From DASRHT01 sp035293765 (GTDB lineage: Bacteria > Chloroflexota > Ktedonobacteria > Ktedonobacterales > Ktedonobacteraceae), in assembly GCA_035293765.1 (NCBI GenBank), contig DATGMF010000071.1, forward strand, positions 1 to 64,000: DNA of 64,000 nucleotides, given 5' to 3'. The notes under the pieces were generated by a model. The model saw only the letters and a list, made by a program, of their open reading frames with translations. It was not told the origin of the DNA and searched no databases. Positions within the stretch are counted from its first letter, which is position 1; each line of letters opens with the position of its first letter. Of the stretch, positions 8,244-17,500 are shown piece after piece. A program made the translations under genes and the position numbers.

Positions 8244-9893
8244 ATGTTTAAACAGGTACTCGATCCATTTAGTAATCTTGGCCTGACCACGCTGGCCGCG
8301 CTCATCCCTATTATTGTGCTGCTATTGATGCTGGCATGGCTTCGCCTCTCTGCCTGGCTGGCAACACTCATTGGCTCTATTCTTACCTTACTCATCGCTA
8401 TCTTTGTCTGGCAGATGCCGGTGAACCAGGGCATTCAGGCTTATCTCATCGGCAGCGCGAACGGTATCTGGGCGGTGGACTGGATTGTCTTCTGGGGTCT
8501 GATTATCTTCAACACCCTCAAGCTGACCGGCCTCTTCGATACCCTCAAAAACTGGCTGGTCAAGCAGGCAACAGCAGATGTACGCGTGCAAGCCATCCTG
8601 CTGGCCTGGGCTCTGGGCGCACTGCTGGAAGGGCTGGTCGGCTTCGGCTATCCCTGGGCCGTGATCGCGCCTATCCTGATCGCATTGGGTATCATAGAAC
8701 TGGATGCCATCCGTGTGGCAGCGATTGCCAACAACGCTCCGGTCTCCTACGGCGCGCTGGGAGCGCCGATTATCGCGCTGGCTGCTGTCACCGGGTTGCC
8801 GCTGTTGGCCCTCTCAGCCTCGGTAGGCAAGGTAGTTGCTATCCTGGCGCTGTTGCCCCCCTGGATTCTCATCTATCTGGTCACCGGTCGGAAGGGATTT
8901 CGTGAGGGCTGGCCGCTGGCTATAGTGGGCTCGCTGGCCTATATCGCGGGTCAGTTTCCCGTGTCTCAATACCTGGGACCCTACCTGCCAGATGTCGCCG
9001 GGGCGCTGGTCTGCTTTATTGTGCTGCTGCTGCTGCTGAAAGTCTGGCGACCCAAAACAGTGCTGGGCTATGGCGGCGTAGAACTCAGTGAAGAGGAGCA
9101 ACAGGCGAGAATGAGCGCGAGCATCGGTGATTCCTCCGAGCAGCATTCTATCTGGGCGGCCTTCCTTCCCTTCCTGATCCTGATTGTAGTCGTTGTGCTG
9201 TGGACCGGCCCGTGGTGGACCAGCTCGATATGGAACGGCACAATTTTGAAATCATGGAATACGACCACTTTGTTCAGCTTCAAGGCGCTGGCTACCTCTT
9301 CTATCAACAACAAATCTACGAATGTGGCCTTCTCTTTTAACCCTTTCATTGCCGGAACCTCCATCCTGGTTTCCTGGTTGATCATACTCGCATTTATTCG
9401 CCCAAGCTTTGCTGTGCTGGGCAGGGTTTTCCGCGATACCTTCCACCAGATATGGGGCGCTTTGCTGGTCGGCATTTTCATCTTCGGCCTGGCCTACGTC
9501 TTCAACTACTCAGGCATGGGTGCGTCGCTGGCCACCGGCTTCTCGAAGGTAGGACCCTGGTTTATCGTGCTCGCGCCTATCCTGGGTTGGATCGGCGTGG
9601 CCCTTTCGGGCAGCAACACTTCCACCAACAGCCTCTTTGGCCTGGTGCAGTTGCAGGTAGGCAGGTTACTTGGCTTTCCTGTGCTGCTTTTTCCAACGCT
9701 AGGCTCGGTCGGCGCGGAAGTTGGCAAACCGGTCGCGCCCCAGACAGCAAGCGTCGGCGTCTCGACTAGCAAGTTTGTACGCGACGAAGGCCAGGTCATT
9801 CGCCACAATATGGGCTGGACATTAGTATTGCTCGCCTGGTTGATTATCGTTGGGCTGCTCTTCTACTTCCTGGTTCCTGGCCTTATGGTTTAG
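8244..9893 (+). CDS. lctP: L-lactate permease (LctP/LldP family)
   Basis: 549 aa, about 13 hydrophobic segments, the usual length for the LctP family of proton-coupled lactate/glycolate importers. Family signatures are clear: LLEGLVGFGYPWAVIAPIL, NNAPVSYGALGAPIIAL, LSGSNTSTNSLFGLVQ and a VGAEVGKPVAPQTASVG motif near the C-terminus. AAGGAGG lies 11 nt before the ATG. It is transcribed alone, with a strong hairpin 11 nt after the stop, and sits divergently next to a CRP-family regulator. No lactate dehydrogenase is in the window. Confidence 0.92.
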   Translation: MFKQVLDPFSNLGLTTLAALIPIIVLLLMLAWLRLSAWLATLIGSILTLLIAIFVWQMPVNQGIQAYLIGSANGIWAVDWIVFWGLIIFNTLKLTGLFDTLKNWLVKQATADVRVQAILLAWALGALLEGLVGFGYPWAVIAPILIALGIIELDAIRVAAIANNAPVSYGALGAPIIALAAVTGLPLLALSASVGKVVAILALLPPWILIYLVTGRKGFREGWPLAIVGSLAYIAGQFPVSQYLGPYLPDVAGALVCFIVLLLLLKVWRPKTVLGYGGVELSEEEQQARMSASIGDSSEQHSIWAAFLPFLILIVVVVLWTGPWWTSSIWNGTILKSWNTTTLFSFKALATSSINNKSTNVAFSFNPFIAGTSILVSWLIILAFIRPSFAVLGRVFRDTFHQIWGALLVGIFIFGLAYVFNYSGMGASLATGFSKVGPWFIVLAPILGWIGVALSGSNTSTNSLFGLVQLQVGRLLGFPVLLFPTLGSVGAEVGKPVAPQTASVGVSTSKFVRDEGQVIRHNMGWTLVLLAWLIIVGLLFYFLVPGLMV

Positions 9894-9903
9894 TCGTCAC
9901 CCT

Positions 9904-9934
9904 GCACTCGCCAGTTTGTATGGCTGGCGAGTGC
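9904..9934 (+). terminator. Hairpin terminator after lactate permease
   Basis: A perfect 11-bp stem, GCACTCGCCAG (9904-9914) with CTGGCGAGTGC (9924-9934), and a 9-nt loop. The following T-run is short, so termination may be partly hairpin-driven or serve the convergent gene as well. Confidence 0.65.
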
Positions 9935-9986
9935 TTCCTGACGTGAAGAACAAGACAACAAACGCTCGATGTTGCTAGCTGTGGCC

Positions 9987-11135
9987 TTAGAAGAGTAATC
10001 TCAACGTATTGAAGCAATCATCTACAAAGTAGACTCCTGCTCCTCCGAGCATAACCTGCACACCGAAAAGGCAGCCAGTTCCAGGAGGTGTGCCAGTATT
10101 ATCCAGCAGCCTCTTCGCGGTCTGCTGGCCCGCAGGCGTTATCTCCACGATATTGCCATCGCCGCCATTTACGGTGAGGATATCGCCGTTGGGCGCAATG
10201 GTCAGGCCAAGCGGACCCTTGAGGAAACCTTTTTGCGTCAGCGTATTTCCCCCATTTGGCATCGCATTCTTGCGGGTAAGGGCATTGGGAATGGTGGCGA
10301 TCCGGCTCTCGACGGTATCCGCGATATAGAGCGTCCCATTATTCCCAAGCCCAACGCCTGTGGGGCCAACCACCAGCGCGGCTGGATCAGTGCGCTCGGC
10401 AAAGCCGTTACCAATAATGGTGCTCTCTTCTATCTGAGGAAGGACCTTGCCCTGCTTAGGCACCGAGACTAACTCGCGTACCACCGTCCCCTGCTTCACA
10501 ATCTTTGGACTGGCCGCAACAGTGCCATTCAGCACGTTAGTAACGAATAATACGGCGACATTCCCTCCATCGACGGCGGTCATATCCCAAGGGCCGTTGA
10601 TAGGGCTACCGGAGAAAGTTTCAACCGGCTGTCCTTGGCTATTCAATACAATCAAGCAGCCAGCTTTAGCCGTGGCCGCCATACCGTTAGAGGTGGGCAG
10701 GCTGCCAACGATGACCCAACCGCGCTGTAACACCACCAGCGCCGTCGTCAGTCCAACGCCGCCCGGGCACGCTCCAGGCAGCTTCTGAGCATCTATCTGC
10801 GCAAATAGCGATAACGTGCCAGTAGGAGAGATCTGCACGATTGTTGTGCCCGTACCCTGCAAATTTTGCTTGTTATTGAAGTTGCTTACCAGCACATCTC
10901 CGGCGACAAGCTTTCCTATCGAGTGCGGCACAACGGCCACCCCATAAGGATTGAGATCGTCATTTCTTGGAATAGTTGAAGCAATAGTCTTAATGGTGTG
11001 AAACCGACCCAGAAAGCCACTCGTCGCAAAGGCATCAACACTGCCAAATACCATCAGTGAGAGGGCGCTGAGAAGGATACAAAACGTCGTCAGTGAAAGC
11101 CTGTCTCTCATTTTTGAGAGCGCCAATATATGCAT
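9987..11135 (-). CDS. Exported NHL/beta-propeller-like protein
   Basis: 382 aa. Residues 1-38 form a Sec signal peptide: basic MRDR, a long hydrophobic core and cleavage after VDAFA. The rest is a chain of repeated blades containing phrases such as NPYGVAVVP, GPWDMTAVDGGNVAVLFV, GLGNNGTLYIADTVESRIATI and GPLGLTIAPNGDILTVNGGDGNIVEI, typical of NHL or SMP-30-like six-bladed propellers. It is probably secreted or surface-bound, and no catalytic residues can be named. ATG 11135 is preceded by GAGGA. Two cysteines near the C-terminus may form a disulfide. Monocistronic. Confidence 0.8.
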   Translation of the reverse strand: MHILALSKMRDRLSLTTFCILLSALSLMVFGSVDAFATSGFLGRFHTIKTIASTIPRNDDLNPYGVAVVPHSIGKLVAGDVLVSNFNNKQNLQGTGTTIVQISPTGTLSLFAQIDAQKLPGACPGGVGLTTALVVLQRGWVIVGSLPTSNGMAATAKAGCLIVLNSQGQPVETFSGSPINGPWDMTAVDGGNVAVLFVTNVLNGTVAASPKIVKQGTVVRELVSVPKQGKVLPQIEESTIIGNGFAERTDPAALVVGPTGVGLGNNGTLYIADTVESRIATIPNALTRKNAMPNGGNTLTQKGFLKGPLGLTIAPNGDILTVNGGDGNIVEITPAGQQTAKRLLDNTGTPPGTGCLFGVQVMLGGAGVYFVDDCFNTLRLLF

Positions 11136-11374
11136 ACACCATCCTCACTTTCAATAACTCTTCAGCCCCCCTGGCCCCATATGAGGGCAAAACATCGCTT
11201 AAACCCGAAGAGTTATCAGAAAACCTGCTCATAAAAGAGCACTAAAAACATAGGTAGGTATTTTTAATATAAACATGACTCCTGAATATATAGATGAATA
11301 TCGAAACATTATGATGCAGCGTTAACCGTCCCCCTTTCAAGGTGTTGTCATGATGTCCAGTTCACTAAGAGTAG

Positions 11375-11419
11375 CAACGAGGCCCAGAGCCGTCTACCCT
11401 ACAGCTCTGGGCCTCGTTG
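11375..11419 (-). terminator. Long perfect hairpin downstream of the exported 169-aa protein gene
   Basis: A 16-bp perfect inverted repeat, CAACGAGGCCCAGAGC (11375-11390) against 11404-11419, with a 13-nt loop. It lies 28 nt after the stop at 11447 on the minus strand. No T-run follows, so it may be a processing or stability structure rather than an intrinsic terminator. The remaining gap (11136-11374) holds nothing I can name. Confidence 0.55.
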
Positions 11420-11446
11420 GGTCTCCAAGTCCAATACGTTCCGCGT

Positions 11447-11956
11447 TCAACATCTGAGCGAGGCGCTGGAGCTTACCACATCAAAAGAGGCGGTCAGGGG
11501 AGTGAAGCCGGAAGGAAAAGTAACGATCCCTGTCGCTTCCGCCTGCCAGTTCGCTCTGCTAGTGCAGTTGCTGGTTGTCACTTTTTGGGTAATGGCGCTT
11601 TGCCCGGCATTTGAACCCATTGATTTTTTGACAAGAGTGCCATTCTTGAAGAGAAAGGCGCTAACGGAAAGTGAAGAGACGGGCGCACTACAGGCGGCAC
11701 CTCCACCTGCATCTATTTGCTTGGAGATAACAAGTGGTGGAATAATAGACACAAGACAATCGATTTCCGACTGCCCTTTCTTGCTGACCAACAAGAGCGA
11801 ACTGGGTTGCTGCAACTGGTGGAGAGCTGTGGGAGACGTGCGAACCATAGATGGTGTTGCAGCAAAAGCTGAAGAAGCTGTGGGAGTGAAAGCCATCAAT
11901 AGGCTCGCAGCCAGCAGCAGACTTCCCAGAAGAACGCAACGAATGTGTTGACGCAT
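11447..11956 (-). CDS. Exported protein of unknown function, 169 aa
   Basis: The frame opens at 11995, but ATG 11956 follows AAAGGA and starts a clean signal peptide (MRQHIRCVLLGSLLLAASLL, cleavage likely after SSAFA). The mature part of about 135 residues contains four cysteines and many Ser/Thr, and reads like a small beta-rich exported protein (segments SSLSVSAFLFKNGTLVKKS and ANWQAEATGIVTFPSGF). I do not recognise a family. It lies 58 nt after the degenerate-receiver regulator gene and may be the last gene of the long minus-strand unit or separately transcribed. Confidence 0.65.
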   Translation of the reverse strand: MRQHIRCVLLGSLLLAASLLMAFTPTASSAFAATPSMVRTSPTALHQLQQPSSLLLVSKKGQSEIDCLVSIIPPLVISKQIDAGGGAACSAPVSSLSVSAFLFKNGTLVKKSMGSNAGQSAITQKVTTSNCTSRANWQAEATGIVTFPSGFTPLTASFDVVSSSASLRC

Positions 11957-12014
11957 GAACAGATTTCCTTTCTCGCAGAAGATGGGAACTAACAAGCTCT
12001 GGGCCTACGTAAAA

Positions 12015-12587
12015 TTACGCCAGGCCATCGCTTTTCATCCTTATATTCTTTATATGCTTCTCAACAGCTTTTTCAGTAATATGGAGGGAGTGCGCGATAC
12101 TCAGATCATCTTTCCCTTCATAGAGCAAGCCTATGATCTCCTTCTCACGCGAGGTCAGCGATCTATTGCTGATCGAGAAGGAGCTCCTACCCAAAACGTC
12201 GTACATCAGCCATGCTCCAATGGTCGGGTCAAGCAAAAAGGACTGCGCCTCGGAAGAGAGCAGCGCGTACAGGAACTCAGCAGAGGCATTACTGGAAAAG
12301 TATCCACAGGCTCCATATTCGTAGGCGGCCTTCAGGAGCGCAATCTCTGGTTTATCCGGTTCAGCCACCATAACCGCAAATTTCGTGCCTTGCAACAGAG
12401 CAAAATCAGTTGACAGAGCTTGATTGACAACGATCAGGTCCTGATGATTGGAGCGTAGCGCCACTTGCAAATCTTTCTTGCTGGCAACCACGTCCACGTT
12501 GGACACCTGTGGCTCGCTGCCAAAGATAGCCTGTAATCCCATCCGCAACACTCCGTCGTGCATCGCGATCAAAATATTGAGTCCCAT
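12015..12587 (-). CDS. NarL/LuxR-type regulator with degenerate receiver (copy 1)
   Basis: 190 aa. Residues 1-125 follow the receiver fold, but the phosphorylation site is lost: the acidic pair near residue 9 reads A-M-H-D, the acceptor position reads L-I-V-V-N-Q-A (Asn for Asp), and the conserved Lys of G-Y-L-L-K is replaced (GYFSSNASAEF). Residues 140-187 are an intact LuxR-type helix-turn-helix (LTSREKEIIGLLYEG, then AHSLHITEKAVEKHIKNI). It should therefore act without phosphotransfer, through ligand, protein partner or abundance. It is 23 nt downstream of accA, the last biosynthetic gene. A close paralogue with the same N-Q-A change lies at 55534, beyond the other end of the operon. Confidence 0.88.
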   Translation of the reverse strand: MGLNILIAMHDGVLRMGLQAIFGSEPQVSNVDVVASKKDLQVALRSNHQDLIVVNQALSTDFALLQGTKFAVMVAEPDKPEIALLKAAYEYGACGYFSSNASAEFLYALLSSEAQSFLLDPTIGAWLMYDVLGRSSFSISNRSLTSREKEIIGLLYEGKDDLSIAHSLHITEKAVEKHIKNIRMKSDGLA

Positions 12588-12610
12588 GCCTTGTTAAGCT
12601 CCAGTGAAGA

Positions 12611-13453
12611 TTAAAAGATTGCCGAAAGCGATTTGTGGGTAAATGGTCCAAAAGTGCGAAATTTCTGATAGCGTTTCATTAGCAGCTCCTCAAGAGAGAG
12701 CTGCTTGAGCTCAGTAATGTGTCTATAGAGCGCGTCTTGCAGGTTGCAGGCTGTAGCTGCATAGTTCAGATGGGCGCCACCTGGCGGCTCCGCGATGATC
12801 TCATCAATGATCCGGGTTTCTATAAGTTCACGCGCGCTAATGCGCATAGCTTCGGCTGCTTGTGGCGCGAATGCACTATCACGCCAGAGAATAGAGGCGG
12901 CAGCTTCTGGAGCGGCGACAGTATAGACGCTATGCTCCAACATGAGAAGACGGTCCGCGACGCTCAGCGCCAGCGCCCCGCCGCTTCCTCCTTCCCCTAT
13001 CACCACAGCCACAATCGGCACGCGCAAGCGAGACATCAGGTATAAATTTGATGCGATAGCCTCCGACTGCCCGCGCTCTTCGTCCTCCAGCCCGGGAAAA
13101 GCCCCGGGAGTATCTATCAGGCATACCAGTGGCAAGCCAAACTTCTCTGCCTGTTTCATTAAACGTGCTGCTTTGCGATATCCCTCGGGGTGGGGCATAC
13201 CAAAATTGTGCTCTTGCCGCTCTTTGCTCCCTCGCCCCTTCTGATGACAGACAAACATAACGGTCATATCCCTGAAGCTGGCAGGTCCGGCTAGAATAGC
13301 GAGATCATCTTTGAAAGCGCGGTCGCCATGCAGTTCGAGGAAATTATCGCAGATGCGGGAGATATAGTCTCCCGCGTGCGGTCGGTCTTGATGACGAGCG
13401 ATCTGTAACGTTTGCCACGGCGTGAGCTCGGTGTACATTTCCCTGGAATCCAC
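12611..13453 (-). CDS. accA: Acetyl-CoA carboxylase carboxyltransferase subunit alpha
   Basis: 280 aa. With AccD it transfers CO2 from carboxybiotin to acetyl-CoA, giving malonyl-CoA. The crotonase-type core shows FLELHGDRAFKDD, NFGMPHPEGYRKAARLM, LIDTPGAFPG, and the oxyanion-hole GEGGSGGALAL; all are normal for AccA. The start is GTG 13453 with a strong AGAGGAGG 5 nt upstream. It lies 27 nt downstream of accD. The pair is embedded at the 3' end of the megasynthase operon, so it probably boosts malonyl-CoA for the single PKS module. Biotin carboxylase and BCCP must come from elsewhere, as they are not in this window. Confidence 0.93.
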   Translation of the reverse strand: MDSREMYTELTPWQTLQIARHQDRPHAGDYISRICDNFLELHGDRAFKDDLAILAGPASFRDMTVMFVCHQKGRGSKERQEHNFGMPHPEGYRKAARLMKQAEKFGLPLVCLIDTPGAFPGLEDEERGQSEAIASNLYLMSRLRVPIVAVVIGEGGSGGALALSVADRLLMLEHSVYTVAAPEAAASILWRDSAFAPQAAEAMRISARELIETRIIDEIIAEPPGGAHLNYAATACNLQDALYRHITELKQLSLEELLMKRYQKFRTFGPFTHKSLSAIF

Positions 13454-13480
13454 CGGGACCTCCTCTCCCGATTACAAAAA

Positions 13481-14380
13481 TCATTGCTTATTAACAGGTA
13501 TCAGGGTTGCGACAGGATAGTAAAGGTGCATAAGTCGAATAAGGAATGACCTTAATTCGCGCCGATGGACCACGGCATCGATCAGGCCATGACGAAAGAT
13601 AAATTCAGCAGTCACCGTGTCTTTAGGTAAACTGACGTGCATAAATTGCTCGATCACCCGCGGCCCGGCGAAGCAGACGAGGCTGCCAGGTTCGGCAAAG
13701 ATAACATCTCCTAGCATAGCGAAGCTTGCAGTCACCCCTCCTGCCGTAGGATCGGTTAAAAGGCTGTAGTATGGGATGCCGGCCTCTCCCAACCTGGCAA
13801 GGGCCGCTGAGGTCTTTGCCATCTGCATCAGCGAGAATATGCCTTCCTGCATGCGAGCCCCGCCGGAAGCGGAACTAATAAGCACGGGGATACGTCGTTC
13901 AATGCCTAGCTCGATGGCACGGGTAATTTTTTCGCCGGCGGCTGCCCCCATGCTTCCGCCCATAAAACGGAAATCCATCACGGCCAGCGACAGAGGTTTG
14001 CCCTCAACAGTGGCGTAGCCAGTGACAACCGCCTCATTTAAGTGAACCTTCCGGCGCTCCTGCTCTAGCTTTTCTGCATAGACCTGCGATTGACTCACAA
14101 AGTGTAGCGGGTCGGCTGAAACAATATCCGCATCTACCTCAACAAAACTGCTCTGATCTACCAACAACTCAATACGTTCATGAGCTGTCAGCTTGAAATG
14201 ATAGTCGCAATAACGACAGACTTTAAGGTTTCTACACCAGTCCCGCTCGTAAAGGATCTCTTTACATCTCTGGCACTTCACCGCAATGTTCTGCGGAATA
14301 CTGACCGACGGCACTGGTTTATCCTGCCGGGGAAGAGCAGTTATCCCTTCCCGTTTTGTTCGCAAAACTTCTGATATCAT
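13481..14380 (-). CDS. accD: Acetyl-CoA carboxylase carboxyltransferase subunit beta
   Basis: 299 aa. N-terminal zinc ribbon of AccD type (C-Q-R-C at about 35-38 and C-R-Y-C at about 54-57), followed by the carboxyltransferase core with MDFRFMGGSMGAAAGEKITR, SSASGGARMQEG and LTDPTAGGVTASFAMLGDV. The open frame extends to 14503, but that part encodes a palindromic repeat and has no ribosome site; ATG 14380 with AAGGAAAGAG upstream gives the standard AccD start. Partner of accA downstream. It is separated from the PKS-NRPS gene by 139 nt, partly filled by paired REP-like repeats. Confidence 0.93.
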   Translation of the reverse strand: MISEVLRTKREGITALPRQDKPVPSVSIPQNIAVKCQRCKEILYERDWCRNLKVCRYCDYHFKLTAHERIELLVDQSSFVEVDADIVSADPLHFVSQSQVYAEKLEQERRKVHLNEAVVTGYATVEGKPLSLAVMDFRFMGGSMGAAAGEKITRAIELGIERRIPVLISSASGGARMQEGIFSLMQMAKTSAALARLGEAGIPYYSLLTDPTAGGVTASFAMLGDVIFAEPGSLVCFAGPRVIEQFMHVSLPKDTVTAEFIFRHGLIDAVVHRRELRSFLIRLMHLYYPVATLIPVNKQ

Positions 14381-14449
14381 ACTATACCGCTCTTTCCTTT
14401 TTGGACTGACGCGCTTGATCGCATCCAATAGGACGAATCTATCCCTGTC

Positions 14450-14520
14450 AGGGCAAGCGCAAGGCTTGCCCCTACATCTCCGGTCGGGAACTGTAGGGGC
14501 CATGCCTCGCGCTTGCCCCT
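14450..14520. repeat. REP-like inverted pair between the PKS-NRPS gene and accD
   Basis: Two related palindromic units lie head to head: AGGGCAAGCGCAAGGCTTGC and following (14450-14475), and its near-inverse (14493-14520, GTAGGGGCC to GCTTGCCCCT). They can fold into a long stem. The outer edge touches the stop codon of the PKS-NRPS gene. The same GTAGGGGC/GCTTGCCCCT vocabulary recurs inside that gene at 17056. Confidence 0.75.
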
Positions 14521-17500
14521 TATAGCTGGTTCAGTTTAGCCATCAGGCTATCGAGCTGCTGCTGGTCGAGAGCAGCTTCTGGGAAGTCGGAAGGGGTAAA
14601 GACCTCTTTACCAGATGATTGGCACGCATGGATTATCGCTCGTAGCTTTTCCACATAGCGGGTCAGCGCCTGCTGGATAGTCTCGCGCGAATGGATATTC
14701 TCGCTATAGGTCAAGCTGATATGCAGGCAATTGTCATCAACACTGCCATTCACCTCCAGGAGGTAGCAACGATTGACATGCAGGTTACGAGCAGCCCCTC
14801 CTGTAGCTTGCGCCAGCTTGAGCCATGTCCCCTCGTTCTCAGAGAGAGATTGGGATGATTGGCCTCGGTAGTTGAAGACTACTTCTGCCTCAGGTAAAGC
14901 TGCCAGCCGCTGCTTTATCTCCTCATTGTGGCTCAGATGGCGCAATATACCAAAGCCAATACCTCCACGCGGCATCGCGCGCAGTTGCTCTTTCACAGAC
15001 TTCAATGCCTCTTCCGGCCTGGTCGTTCCAGCGAGGTCCAGACAGATAGGCACAATAGCTGTAAACCAGCCGACTGTCCGCGAGAGGTCAAGCTCCTCCC
15101 ATAGATCCTCTCGGCCATGTCCCTCCAGATCAACAAGAAGGGTGGAGGTCCCGGTCCATTGGGCAAAGGATTGTGCAAGGGCCGTCAGTAACACGTCTTT
15201 GACCTGAGTACGATAGAGCTTCGGCACATCCTGTAAAAGAGTTCGCGTCTCCTCTGCACTCATAGACGCCGATAGCGTGCGGGCTGATGCTTCGGTATTG
15301 ATGCCGGCAAGATTATCTACCGGCAAAGGACGTACAGAGGTCCAGGGTCTGTCGAGCCAGTATTTCAGTTCCTGTTGCACTTGCTGCGATTGGGCATAGG
15401 CGGTTAACCGCTCAGCCCAGTCTTTGAACGACGTGGTTTTCGCGGGGAGCTGGATCGGCTCTCCCTTCACAAGCTGCTGATACGCCGTTTGCAGGTCTGC
15501 TAACAGGACCTGCCAGGAGACGATATCCACTGCCAGATGATGAATGACGATCAAGAGTTTATTCGGTTGTTGCTCACCGAGATTGAAAAGCGCGACTCTA
15601 ATGATCGGGCCTTTTGCGATGTTCAGGCTCTTCTGTACCTCGTTCGCCAGCGCCTCTACCCGTGCTGCCTGCTCTAACTCCGGTACCGTTGTGAGATCAA
15701 ACAGGGTCAGTGGTATTTCCTCGTCCGCAGCTATCGCAGTACATGTTTGCTGCCAACCATGCAGATCGTTGTCAAAGCGCAGGCGAAGCGCGTCGTGGTG
15801 CGCCATTAAGGCGCGAATACACTGGCGCAACAGGGCCGGATCAAGATGCTGATATGCCTTGCAATTCCGATCAACAACGCCACTCTCGCGTCCTGTAGCT
15901 CCCCGATTCATCGTGGGAGCGTTCAGTTGATCGGGAAGGAAGACGTCAAGCAATTTCGCCAGGTTCCAGTGATGCCGATCAGGCAACGGCTGCTCGAAGA
16001 ACCAGTGTTGAATCGGCGTTAAAGGTACCAGGCCCGTCAGTTCGGACGTAGGCGCGGGGGTAGGCGATACATCGCCTGCGGACGCAGTAAACTGGGTCCC
16101 TACGGCGGTTGCCAGTTCGGCAATCGTTTGATGCTGGAAAAGCTGTCTTGGAGCGATGCGCAGCCCCTTCTCGTTGGCTTTCATAATCATCTGAACGCCG
16201 ATAATAGAGTCGCCACCGAGCTCAAAGAAGTTGTCGTTGACCCCGACCCTGTCGAGACGCAATACCTCACACCAGATATCGGCGAGCAACTGCTCCGTCG
16301 CGTTGGTTGGCGCTGCAAAGGTGCTCGCAACATCGGGCCTGGCTGTATCGGGCATGGGCAGGGCACGACGATCCACTTTGCCATTAGGAGTGAGCGGCAG
16401 TTCGTTCAAGAAGACAAAAGCCGAAGGGATCATGTATTCTGGGAGATACGCCTTCAAATCGCTTCTCAGGGAACTGACCGTCAATGCTTGATCGCCTCTA
16501 GACACAACATACGCTACAATACGTTTCTGGTCCGGGATATCCTCCCGCACCACGACTACACATTCCTGGACGTCCGGCTGCTTACTCAGCACAGTCTCGA
16601 TCTCTCCCAACTCGATGCGGAAGCCGCGCACCTTGACCTGGTGATCAAGACGTCCCATGAACTCAATACTGCCATCGGGCAGGTAGCGCGCCTGGTCGCC
16701 CGTTCGATACAGGCGGCCACCGGGGCCACCAAAGGGATCGGGCACAAATCTTTCCGCGGTAAGTTCCGGTCGCTTGAGATAACCGCGCGTTACGCCATCG
16801 CCACCGATATACAACTCGCCAGGAATGCCAACCGGCACCGGCTGCTGATGCGCATCTAACAGGTAGATCTGGGTATTGGCAATCGGATGGCCGATGGAGA
16901 TCGGTTTATGCGCAGCAACAACATTGCAGGTCGCAGACCAGATGGTCGTCTCAGTCGGGCCATAGAGATTCCAGAGGCTCACCCCTTTGTCCAGCAAGTC
17001 ATTCGCCAGCTCGCGCGGCAGAGCTTCGCCACCGCACAACGCTTTAAAGGGTGATGTAGGGGCAGGGCTTGCCCCTGCCCTGGATGCTTGCCACCCTGCT
17101 TCCAGAAGGAGACGCCAGGTGGTGGGAGTGGCCTGCATGATGGTAGCGCCAGAGGTGATTAGCCGGTCAAAGAGTAGCTCCCCGCTCGCAGCGATATCGT
17201 GACTGACCACCTCCAGGCGAGCGCCCACCAGCATGGGCAGGTAGAGCTCCAGGCCAGCGATATCAAACGACAACGTGGTGACAGCCAGCAGCGTATCCTG
17301 ACGCGTGATGCCGGGCTGCTGCCGCATTGAAGCCAGGAAGTTCACGACGCCAGCGTGTGGCACCTGTACGCCTTTGGGCTTCCCGGTCGAGCCCGAGGTA
17401 TAGATGACATAGGCCAGATTGGCCGCAGTAACGCCGCTACGCGGTGTGCTGATAGGTAATGCCTTGTGATTGCTCCAATTTTCATCGAGGTAAAGCGTGG

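Noticed and set aside
11502..11951. 149-codon plus-strand frame opposite the exported 169-aa protein
   Set aside because: The minus strand has a clear signal peptide and ribosome site; the plus frame has neither.
12719..13045. Plus-strand frames opposite accA and accD
   Set aside because: The minus strand carries complete AccA/AccD motifs; these plus frames lack start signals and domains.
14381..14503. 41-residue N-terminal extension of accD
   Set aside because: It encodes the intergenic repeat region, and a better start with a ribosome site exists at 14380.
16128..16859. 243-codon plus-strand open frame opposite the Gly-coded A domain
   Set aside because: Antisense to conserved NRPS sequence, with no start signal.
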